The notes under the pieces were generated by a model. That model saw nothing but the letters and a program-made list of their open reading frames with translations, ran no database searches and was not told the DNA's origin. Made by a program: the position numbers and the translations under genes. Of a stretch of DNA of 9,097 nucleotides, positions 1-5,852 are shown one piece after another. Source of the stretch: Bacteroidota bacterium (lineage in GTDB: Bacteria; Bacteroidota; Ignavibacteria; T3Sed10-11); the NCBI GenBank assembly GCA_007128495.1, contig SKXH01000262.1:1-9097 (forward strand), given 5' to 3'. Numbering within the stretch: position 1 is the stretch's first letter; each line of letters starts with the position of its first letter.

Positions 1-230
1 TAAAATCCGGTCGATCTTATATCAGCTTCGAATTCTTCCTGCGGTACGTTGAGATAATCATCCGGCTTGCGGTATTTCTTAAACAATGTTTCCGTTACTA
101 TATTAACACGCACGTCGGTGCATTGTGCCGAGAGAATTACTGCGACAAGCAACTCAAATGGTGTCTTATAATTTAATGCGACGGCGGGATCCGGATACTC
201 TTTTTTTAAACGTTGTATAAGGTCGTTCAT
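1..230 (-). CDS. nth: Endonuclease III, N-terminal part (cut by window edge)
   Basis: The first 76 codons of a HhH-GPD DNA glycosylase/AP lyase, which removes oxidised pyrimidines from DNA and nicks the abasic site in base excision repair. The segment ELLVAVILSAQCTDVRVN (residues 26-43) matches the signature of Nth (E. coli has LLIAVLLSAQATDVSVN), and it ends in STGF where the family has the T-I-G-L/F-Y motif. The catalytic Lys and Asp, the helix-hairpin-helix and the 4Fe-4S cysteines of the family (about 210 aa) lie beyond the edge and cannot be checked. The ATG at 230 shares one base with the TGA of the LiaF-like gene (TGATG), so the two genes are probably translationally coupled. No good Shine-Dalgarno is close to this ATG, which fits coupling. 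Confidence 0.93.
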   Translation of the reverse strand, partial: MNDLIQRLKKEYPDPAVALNYKTPFELLVAVILSAQCTDVRVNIVTETLFKKYRKPDDYLNVPQEEFEADIRSTGF

Positions 231-853
231 CAATATATTTTCAGATCTCCAAAAACCTGGGAAATGTCTATATGTAATTTTTTCGGTGCCGTATCGTAAT
301 CCGAAGATTTATAGGATATAGTTTGGCCGAAGCCGCCTTTTTTATACTCCCGTATTGCAATATCACCTGCGAGTGTGTTCCCGGATACCTGAATCGGCAA
401 ATTGTGCGGTGTGTCGATCTTTACATCCCCGAACACACCGCTGAGACGCAAAGCGTGTTCACCGTCTGCGGCATTTATATGTGAGAGATCGATCTTGGTG
501 TCGCCAAATACATTGCTGACGTACCCGCCTTTGAAGTTTCCCGATTTTACCGTCACCTCAATATCGCCCATAACATTGGATTCTTTCAGAAGATCGTCTT
601 CAGTTACCGAACTGTATCCCGCATCCTCTGATGCCGACCGCTGCCAATCTTTTTTGGAAGATTCACCGACTATTCTTTCGACCGGCTTCCGTTTCACATC
701 CCAAAGTATTTTTAAACCGATTGCGATAAGTATGATCGGCCAATATGTGCTCAGAATATACCACGCGTTGACATAGCCGTAATTATCTAGTAATAAAATG
801 ACACCGGCCGCAATAAACAGCAGCCCCCAGATTATATTTGAACTGCTTCGCAT
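230..853 (-). CDS. LiaF-like membrane protein with C-terminal beta-repeat domain
   Basis: A 207-aa protein with two N-terminal membrane helices (about residues 7-23 and 31-51) joined by a short turn. A basic and polar linker follows (residues 54-90), then a soluble domain. This layout matches the LiaI/LiaF-like transmembrane region plus the LiaF-like C-terminal domain (cell-wall-active antibiotic response proteins, DUF2154 type). In Firmicutes LiaF restrains the LiaRS envelope-stress system; no LiaRS genes are visible here, so that role is not implied. The soluble domain carries five degenerate repeats of S-x-V-F-G-D-x-K-I, with Gly-Asp at 96, 117, 142, 163 and 202, as expected for stacked beta strands. 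ATG at 853 is preceded by AGGTGG (862-857) and by a promoter at 886-894. The stop overlaps the nth start. The family assignment is firm, the function open. Confidence 0.85.
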   Translation of the reverse strand: MRSSSNIIWGLLFIAAGVILLLDNYGYVNAWYILSTYWPIILIAIGLKILWDVKRKPVERIVGESSKKDWQRSASEDAGYSSVTEDDLLKESNVMGDIEVTVKSGNFKGGYVSNVFGDTKIDLSHINAADGEHALRLSGVFGDVKIDTPHNLPIQVSGNTLAGDIAIREYKKGGFGQTISYKSSDYDTAPKKLHIDISQVFGDLKIY

Positions 854-860
854 AGTCCAC

Positions 861-874
861 CTATAAATTTATAG
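861..874. repeat. 14-bp perfect palindrome in the 5' leader of the LiaF-like gene
   Basis: CTATAAATTTATAG is its own reverse complement. It sits between the predicted transcription start (about 879) and the ribosome binding site (862-857), abutting the latter. It could be an operator for a dimeric repressor or simply AT-rich sequence. The position just downstream of a promoter makes an operator plausible but unproven. Confidence 0.45.
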
Positions 875-885
875 ATATAAATTGT

Positions 886-894
886 ATTATACCA
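886..894 (-). promoter_or_regulatory. Extended -10 promoter for the LiaF-like gene and nth
   Basis: On the minus strand the sequence TGG-TATAAT (894-886) is a perfect -10 hexamer with the TGn extension used by sigma-70 when the -35 is weak. No good -35 is present at 16-18 bases upstream (the 17-base position reads CATTTA). Predicted start of transcription is near 879, giving a leader of about 26 nt. It lies in the 67-bp gap after polX. Confidence 0.6.
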
Positions 895-920
895 AACCAT
901 ACGTAAATTAAATGAAAAAG

Positions 921-2654
921 TTATAGCAATCCAAGATATTTTATAACACGATCAACTTCCATCGCATTGATAACATCTTCCTTTTCCAGCCATCCTTTTC
1001 TCGCTATTCCGACACCAAACCGGACATCATCCAATCCTTCGGTATTATGTGCATCCGGATTTATAAATATTTTCACCCCTTTCTCCTTTGCGAATTTCAC
1101 CATCCGCCAATCCAGATCAAGCCGGTAAGGGTGTGAATTAATCTCGATGGCTTTACCGTAATCCGCTGCCGCTTCAATTATTTTGACAAGGTCTACCTGA
1201 TAACCATCACGGGACAGCAGCAGTCGCCCGGTCGGATGACCGAGGATGGTCGTATTCTTATTTTTTATCGCATTTATTATACGCCTGGTCATTTCGGCTT
1301 CAGACATTTTAAACCTGCTGTGGACGGATGCAACGACAAAATCGAGCTCTCCCAGAGTTTTATCATCGTAATCAAGCGAACCGTCTGCAAGGATATCTGA
1401 TTCAATGCCATGGAAAATCTGGAACGAATCAAATTGTTCGTTTAATGAATTTATTTCCTTTCTTTGCTTTTTTAGATCCGCTTTTGAAAGTCCCCGCGCG
1501 TATTGAGCCGATTTACTGTGATCGGCAATGCCGAGATACTGCCACTTTCTTTGCATTGCGGCATCTGCCATTTCTTTGAGGGTATTTGCACCGTCGCTAT
1601 AGGTTGTATGGCAGTGGAAGGTTCCCCGTAAATCTTTTTCTTCTATGAGACCGGGCAAGTTATTCTTTTCTGCCGCTTCTATTTCACCAAAGTCTTCACG
1701 TAGTTCCGGTTCTATATAAACCAATCCCAATTTTTTAAGTATATCTTTCTCATCTTTACACGCGACCGGTTTATTGTTTGACTCATGAAAAAGACCGTAT
1801 TCATTGAGTTTGAGATTATGGTCTTTTGCTATTGTGCGCATCCGGACGTTATGTTCTTTACTGCCGGTAAAATAATGCAATGCGAACGGGAATTCCTTAT
1901 CGGCAACTACCCGGAGATCTACATTGATACCCGATTTCAATATCACACTCGATTTTGTTTTTCCTCCGGCTATGACGCGTTCCACTTCAGGTGCGGAAAC
2001 AAATTTTTTCATAATAGCCGGAGTGTCATTTTGAGCCGCACTTACCAGTATATCAATATCGCCGATAATTTCTTTTTTTCTCCGCAAACTTCCTGCAATA
2101 TCGGAACGTTTAATTCCCTTTGCTTTGCGAATATGTTCGATCATGGTTGTTGCCGCATGTTCCGCCACCGGAAGATGAAATTTCTCGCTGTATTTTTTAC
2201 GCGCTTCTATTCCCTGCAAAATATTTTCCTGCGATTTTGCGCCGAACCCCTCCAGATCAACCAATCGGTTTTCGTTGCACGCGTATTCAAGCTCGATAAG
2301 TGAACTTATGCCGAGGGTTTCATACAATTTTTTAATCTTTTTCGGACCGAGACCGGGAATGTTCATTAATTCAAATATTGTCGGTGGGAACTCCGCCTTC
2401 AGCTCTTCATAATACGCCAATTCCCCGGTGGTAACCAGTGTGGTAATTTTCTCGGCAAGCGCTTTCCCGATCCCTTTTACCTTACCGATCTCTCCGCTCT
2501 CAACCAATTGTTGCAAGTCTCCGGTTAAACCGGATATAGTTCGGGCTGCATTAAAATAGGCGCGGGTTTTAAACGGATTCTCCCCTTTGAGTTCAAGGAG
2601 AGTACCGATTTCTTCGAGAATTGATGCTACTTCTTTTTTATTTATTAAAGCCAT
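921..2654 (-). CDS. polX: PolX family DNA polymerase with PHP domain
   Basis: A 577-aa bacterial PolX (B. subtilis PolX is 570 aa), a gap-filling repair polymerase with an intrinsic PHP-domain 3'-5' exonuclease/AP endonuclease. In order: helix-hairpin-helix motifs near residues 54-70, 96-116 (IPGLGPKKIKKLYE) and 131-146; the nucleotidyltransferase palm GSLRR (188-192) with GDIDILV; then the thumb with YFTGSKEHN (261-269). The palm metal ligands are D199, D201 and D246. The PHP domain starts at about 344, with the expected metal-binding residues H347, H349, H379, E418, H445, H473, D534 and H536. Both active sites look intact. The start has no clear Shine-Dalgarno, and a long inverted repeat ends five bases before the ATG. 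It follows the lipoprotein genes by 36 bp and probably shares their transcript. No terminator is visible after its stop. Confidence 0.96.
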   Translation of the reverse strand: MALINKKEVASILEEIGTLLELKGENPFKTRAYFNAARTISGLTGDLQQLVESGEIGKVKGIGKALAEKITTLVTTGELAYYEELKAEFPPTIFELMNIPGLGPKKIKKLYETLGISSLIELEYACNENRLVDLEGFGAKSQENILQGIEARKKYSEKFHLPVAEHAATTMIEHIRKAKGIKRSDIAGSLRRKKEIIGDIDILVSAAQNDTPAIMKKFVSAPEVERVIAGGKTKSSVILKSGINVDLRVVADKEFPFALHYFTGSKEHNVRMRTIAKDHNLKLNEYGLFHESNNKPVACKDEKDILKKLGLVYIEPELREDFGEIEAAEKNNLPGLIEEKDLRGTFHCHTTYSDGANTLKEMADAAMQRKWQYLGIADHSKSAQYARGLSKADLKKQRKEINSLNEQFDSFQIFHGIESDILADGSLDYDDKTLGELDFVVASVHSRFKMSEAEMTRRIINAIKNKNTTILGHPTGRLLLSRDGYQVDLVKIIEAAADYGKAIEINSHPYRLDLDWRMVKFAKEKGVKIFINPDAHNTEGLDDVRFGVGIARKGWLEKEDVINAMEVDRVIKYLGLL

Positions 2655-2659
2655 TGAAT

Positions 2660-2698
2660 CACAATAGATTAATTGACAAACAACATACTACTATTGTG
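2660..2698. repeat. 8-bp inverted repeat (23-nt loop) before polX
   Basis: CACAATAG at 2660-2667 pairs with CTATTGTG at 2691-2698. In the minus-strand transcript the 5' arm lies in the last codons of the small lipoprotein, and the 3' arm ends 5 nt before the polX ATG, where a ribosome binding site would be. No T-tract follows, so it is not an intrinsic terminator. It may mask polX initiation or couple it to translation of the upstream gene, or it may be chance. Confidence 0.4.
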
Positions 2699-2987
2699 TT
2701 ACGGTTACAGTCCGCGATGTCACGGTTACCCATTGTGTAAAGATATTTATCACTATATCCAAAAAGGATGCCTCTGTGTGTATAGTGTAATCATCAGCAT
2801 CACCTGCCATCATGTTTGTATCGACATCGTTAATTGGAACGAGACCAAAGAGAATATACCATTGGCGCGCTTCATCTGTTTGACCTCGTTGGGCACCATC
2901 GCCAACAACATGGGTGTGTGCAGCGCACCCGACCATCATAAATAAAAGTACTACAATCACTATCAAAGAAATTGCTTTGTGAATCAT
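2691..2987 (-). CDS. Small lipoprotein, Bor-like
   Basis: A 98-aa predicted lipoprotein. The signal peptide has a basic n-region (MIHK), a long hydrophobic core (residues 5-18) and a lipobox MVGC with the lipidated Cys at 21. The mature part has a tryptophan/aromatic segment (QWYILFGLVPIND, about 42-54), then an acidic stretch, then TEASFLDIVINIFT and a beta-rich tail VTVTSRTVTV. This order (signal, aromatic FxLFGLVP-like strand, SFxDxxxxxxT helix, V-rich strand) resembles the Bor/Iss lipoprotein family, but the usual cysteine after the GL segment is absent, so the match is distant. A strong AGGAGG (2998-2993) sits 5 nt before the ATG. It follows the 198-aa lipoprotein by 23 bp and is clearly in its operon. 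Function unknown. Confidence 0.8.
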   Translation of the reverse strand: MIHKAISLIVIVVLLFMMVGCAAHTHVVGDGAQRGQTDEARQWYILFGLVPINDVDTNMMAGDADDYTIHTEASFLDIVINIFTQWVTVTSRTVTVTQ

Positions 2988-3010
2988 AATATCCTCCTAT
3001 AATGCCAGTA

Positions 3011-3607
3011 CTAATATAGGTGAATGGATCCTATTGACGACTCAATGGCTTTACTTTCTGAAAGGTATACAGCGTGTGGTACTACATAATCAAACTGAAA
3101 AATTTTATTATCCCTATTTTGAAATAATAATTTAAAATTAACGGTGTCTTCTTTTTGAATTATGTATTGATATATATGTATATCTTCTTTCAGGAAATCC
3201 GCTTCCTGAATATCCTGATTTTCAAATCGATCTGATACACGGGAACGAAAGGCATGGATAGACTCTCCGGTAAATGCATCGCTGTTTTCGGTTATTATCT
3301 CGGAGACCACCAATGCACTACCATTTTGCTGATGCAGAAAAATATATACCGGTGTAATTGAAAAAATATCATCTTCCGCATCAAATCGTGTAATGTGCCG
3401 GAATGCTTCTTCGAATACATTGTCCGGCAACGGCTGCCAGTTTTTCGGCGGTGAGAAACCGATGTTACTGGCTGCAACCCGGACTGAATCACCGAGTAAT
3501 TCCCGGTTCACATCGAATTGCATTTGAACGGGGCCTTCTTCTCCCTCATCTTGTTGAGAAGCACAACCGGTAATTAACAAAGCGGTCAATAGACAAACAA
3601 CCAGCAT
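3011..3607 (-). CDS. Hypothetical lipoprotein
   Basis: A 198-aa predicted lipoprotein I do not recognise by name. The hydrophobic N-terminus ends in the lipobox LITGC with Cys15. An acidic linker follows (residues 16-25), then a globular domain of alternating strands and helices with the phrase FSPPKNWQPL (about 51-60) and a C-terminal SSIGSIHLY. A short strand with P-x-x-W near the start and a closing S-I-G-S strand recall single-domain PsbP/DcrB-like folds, but this is inference only. The n-region of the signal (MLVV) unusually lacks Lys or Arg. No upstream in-frame ATG, GTG or TTG exists before a stop codon, so the start is fixed. AAGG lies 7-8 nt upstream. A sigma-70-like promoter lies at 3652-3680. 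It is first in an operon with the Bor-like lipoprotein and probably polX. Confidence 0.82.
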   Translation of the reverse strand: MLVVCLLTALLITGCASQQDEGEEGPVQMQFDVNRELLGDSVRVAASNIGFSPPKNWQPLPDNVFEEAFRHITRFDAEDDIFSITPVYIFLHQQNGSALVVSEIITENSDAFTGESIHAFRSRVSDRFENQDIQEADFLKEDIHIYQYIIQKEDTVNFKLLFQNRDNKIFQFDYVVPHAVYLSESKAIESSIGSIHLY

Positions 3608-3651
3608 ATAAACGCCTTTATTGATTTATTAAATAAAATGAATCATCTGCG

Positions 3652-3680
3652 ATAATAATGAAAAATGTTGAATTAGGCAA
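3652..3680 (-). promoter_or_regulatory. Sigma-70-like promoter for the lipoprotein-polX operon
   Basis: Minus strand TTGCCT (3680-3675), a 17-base spacer and TATTAT (3657-3652). Four of six -35 bases and five of six -10 bases match consensus with ideal spacing. Predicted start near 3645, about 38 nt before the lipoprotein ATG. It lies in the 145-bp gap after the acyl-CoA dehydrogenase. Confidence 0.6.
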
Positions 3681-3703
3681 GGGCTATCAAAGATGTCATG
3701 CCT

Positions 3704-3731
3704 GGAAGGACGATCCATGAATCGCCCTTCC
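3704..3731 (-). other. 11-bp RNA hairpin after the acyl-CoA dehydrogenase gene
   Basis: The arms 3731-3721 and 3714-3704 pair over 11 consecutive positions in the minus-strand RNA (GGAAGGGCGAU with AUCGUCCUUCC, one G-U pair) around a 6-nt loop. On the plus strand the same position would be an A-C mismatch, so the structure favours the gene-sense RNA. It begins 21 nt after the acyl-CoA dehydrogenase stop. No U-tract follows, so it is not a classical intrinsic terminator. It may protect the mRNA 3' end or assist Rho-dependent termination before the next promoter. Confidence 0.5.
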
Positions 3732-3752
3732 CAAAAATATTGAAGTACCCAT

Positions 3753-4895
3753 TTATGTTTTCAACAAATTCCGTGCAATAACAATGCGTTGTATCTCCGA
3801 AGTACCCTCATATATTTCGGTAATTTTCGAATCGCGGAGATAGCGTTCAACATTATATTCTTTTATATATCCGTATCCGCCGTGTATCTGAATCGCTTCG
3901 AGTGCTGCCTCGACGGCTATCTTCGATGAATATAATTTTGCCATTGCCGCCTTCTTTGCATATGGCTGTCCCTGATCTTTTGCAATTGCGGCTTCGAGTG
4001 TGAGCAATCTCGCTGCCTGGATATTTGTCGCCATATCAGCCAGCTTGAACTGAATTGCCTGATGCTCGGAGATATAGACACCAAACGCCTTTCGTTCCTG
4101 TGAATACTTTAACGACGCGTCCAGCGATGCCTGGGCAATACCAAGCGCCTGTGCTGCAATTCCGATACGGCCGCCGTCTAATGTTTTCATAGCAAACTTA
4201 AATCCGAGTCCTTCTTCACCAATGAGATTAGCAGCCGGTATTTTACAATCTTCAAAAGCAATTGAGACAGTATCCGAACTCCGTATTCCGAGCTTCTTCT
4301 CTTTCTTTCCGATGGAATAACCCGGTGTATCTCTTTCTACTATAAAAGCACTGATCCCCTTGTGGCCTTTTGACCTATCGGTAGCTGCAATGACGAGTGC
4401 GACATTGGCGGTCGCGCCGTTCGTGATCCAGTTTTTCGTACCGTTTAGAATGTAATGCTCGGCATCCCGGACTGCAACGGTATTTTGATTGGTCGCATCG
4501 CTACCGGCTTCGGGTTCAGAGAGCGCAAAACAACCGAGCATTTCGCCGGCTGCGAGCGGTTTAAGATACTTCTCTTTTTGTTCTTCGGATCCGTACTCGT
4601 TAATTCCCCATGTCACGAGAGAATTATTCACAGACATAATAACGCCGACAGAAGCATCGGCACGGGATATCTCTTCCATAGCGAGCACATAACTCACGGT
4701 ATCCAGACCAGCACCGCCGTATTTCTCGGGTACCATCATACCCATAAATCCAAGTTCGGCTAATTTCTTTACTTCTTCCGTCGGGAATTCTTCCTTTTCA
4801 TCACGCTCAGCAGCATGTTTCCGCACTTCTTCCTCAGCAAACTTCCGTGCCATATCCCGGATCATTTGTTGTTCTTCACTGAACGAGAAATCCAT
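3753..4895 (-). CDS. Acyl-CoA dehydrogenase (short/medium-chain type)
   Basis: A 380-aa flavoprotein that oxidises acyl-CoA to trans-2-enoyl-CoA with electron-transfer flavoprotein as acceptor, or works with it in reverse as a butyryl-CoA dehydrogenase. Seen: family signature 1 CFALSEPEAGSDA (122-134), the FAD-contact WITNG (156-160), signature 2 from QIHGGYGY (336) to ERYLRD (355), and IYEGTSEIQ (361-369) with E363 in the catalytic-base position of short/medium-chain enzymes. Length is typical. I choose ATG 4895 over the in-frame TTG at 4898, because AGGAGG (4907-4902) is 6 nt from the ATG and only 3 nt from the TTG. It lies 15 bp after the hydroxybutyryl-CoA dehydrogenase in one operon, which favours a short-chain (C4) substrate; the exact chain length is inference. 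Confidence 0.95.
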   Translation of the reverse strand: MDFSFSEEQQMIRDMARKFAEEEVRKHAAERDEKEEFPTEEVKKLAELGFMGMMVPEKYGGAGLDTVSYVLAMEEISRADASVGVIMSVNNSLVTWGINEYGSEEQKEKYLKPLAAGEMLGCFALSEPEAGSDATNQNTVAVRDAEHYILNGTKNWITNGATANVALVIAATDRSKGHKGISAFIVERDTPGYSIGKKEKKLGIRSSDTVSIAFEDCKIPAANLIGEEGLGFKFAMKTLDGGRIGIAAQALGIAQASLDASLKYSQERKAFGVYISEHQAIQFKLADMATNIQAARLLTLEAAIAKDQGQPYAKKAAMAKLYSSKIAVEAALEAIQIHGGYGYIKEYNVERYLRDSKITEIYEGTSEIQRIVIARNLLKT

Positions 4896-4901
4896 CAATA
4901 A

Positions 4902-4907
4902 CCTCCT
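4902..4907 (-). promoter_or_regulatory. Ribosome binding site deciding the acyl-CoA dehydrogenase start
   Basis: A perfect AGGAGG on the minus strand, 6 nt before ATG 4895 and 3 nt before the competing TTG 4898. Spacing supports the ATG. Confidence 0.85.
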
Positions 4908-4910
4908 GAT

Positions 4911-5774
4911 TTACTGTTTACTGTAGTCGTAGAAACCTTTTCCGGTCTTCCGACCGAGATGTCCGGCTGCTACCATTTTCTTTAAAAGCGGACACGGACG
5001 ATATTTATCATCGCCTAATCCGTTGTGCAATACTTCCATGATCGATAAACAAACATCGAGTCCGATGAAATCTGCCAGCGTTAAGGGACCCATCGGGTGA
5101 TTCATACCGAGCTTCATTACCGTATCGATCGCTTCCGGTTCAGCAACACCCTCCATGACACAATACATTGCTTCATTCAGCATCGGCAACAGAACACGGT
5201 TCGAAACAAATCCCGGATAGTCATTCACCTCTACCGGTACCTTTTGCAATGATTCCGCAATTTCCTTAACCGTTTTATATGATTCATCGCTTGTGGCAAG
5301 CCCTCTGATAACTTCGACGAGTTTCATCACCGGAACCGGGTTCATAAAATGCATACCTACTACTTTTTCCGGTCGTCCGGTAAATGCGGCAAGCTCGGTG
5401 ATGGAAATCGAAGAGGTGTTGGTTGCAATGATTGCATCGGCCGGTGCTTTCTCGTCTGCGGTAGTGAATATCTCTTTTTTAATTTCAATATTCTCGGTGA
5501 CTGCCTCGACTATAAGCGATGCATCCGTTACCGCCGCAGCAAGATCAGTCGTTGTTTTTATATTATCAAGCGTTTGCTTTTTTTGGGAGTCGTTTATGAT
5601 TTCCTTTTTCACCTGGCGATCCAGATTTTTTGTGATCGTTTGTAGCGCCTTATCAAGGAAATCCTGCCGGACATCGCACAATGTAACTGTGCTGCCGAAC
5701 TGTGCGAATACATGGGCGATTCCATTCCCCATCGTACCCGCACCGACTACCGTGATATTTTTATTCTGTGCCAT
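4911..5774 (-). CDS. hbd: 3-hydroxybutyryl-CoA dehydrogenase
   Basis: A 287-aa NAD(P)-dependent dehydrogenase interconverting acetoacetyl-CoA and 3-hydroxybutyryl-CoA. Seen: the Rossmann motif GAGTMG (11-16), NTSSIS (119-124), GMHFMNPVPVMKLVEV (140-155) and the family signature DYPGFVSNRVLLPMLNEA (185-202). The catalytic set S121, H142, E154 and N192 has the same spacing as in characterised 3-hydroxyacyl-CoA dehydrogenases. It also has GMNHPMGPLTLADFIGLD and a C-terminal GRKTGKGFYDY. The length matches the roughly 282-aa stand-alone Hbd family. The frame is open to TTG 5831, but those 19 extra residues would be encoded by half of the upstream terminator hairpin, so ATG 5774 is the start. GGGA lies about 9 nt upstream. 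It is followed at 15 bp by the acyl-CoA dehydrogenase. No convincing promoter is visible between the terminator and this start, so it probably depends on read-through. Confidence 0.95.
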   Translation of the reverse strand: MAQNKNITVVGAGTMGNGIAHVFAQFGSTVTLCDVRQDFLDKALQTITKNLDRQVKKEIINDSQKKQTLDNIKTTTDLAAAVTDASLIVEAVTENIEIKKEIFTTADEKAPADAIIATNTSSISITELAAFTGRPEKVVGMHFMNPVPVMKLVEVIRGLATSDESYKTVKEIAESLQKVPVEVNDYPGFVSNRVLLPMLNEAMYCVMEGVAEPEAIDTVMKLGMNHPMGPLTLADFIGLDVCLSIMEVLHNGLGDDKYRPCPLLKKMVAAGHLGRKTGKGFYDYSKQ

Positions 5775-5815
5775 AGGTTCATCCCGATTGGTTTGTGGAA
5801 CATCATTGAGAAATG

Positions 5816-5844
5816 AAAAAGCCCGTTCCAAATAGAACGGGCTT
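5816..5844 (-). terminator. Intrinsic terminator after the thiolase gene
   Basis: In the minus-strand RNA a 10-bp perfect stem (AAGCCCGUUC with GAACGGGCUU, arms 5844-5835 and 5828-5819) closes a 6-nt loop. A run of U extends from the stem through 5816 (UUUUUC). It begins 8 nt after the thiolase stop codon. The plus-strand reading lacks a T-tract, so it acts in the gene direction. It separates the thiolase from the next two genes of the same pathway. Confidence 0.88.
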
Positions 5845-5852
5845 AACCTGAT

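Noticed and set aside
1785..2303. A 172-codon plus-strand open frame opposite polX
   Set aside because: It lies wholly within polX, whose palm and HhH motifs are intact, and its Phe/Cys/His-rich translation looks like the reverse strand of a coding gene.
2673..2945. A 90-codon plus-strand frame opposite the small lipoprotein
   Set aside because: The minus-strand gene has a strong AGGAGG, a signal peptide and a lipobox; the plus frame has none of these.
5293..5835. A 180-codon plus-strand open frame opposite hbd
   Set aside because: It overlaps a complete, motif-perfect hbd gene and crosses the terminator hairpin; it is a shadow.
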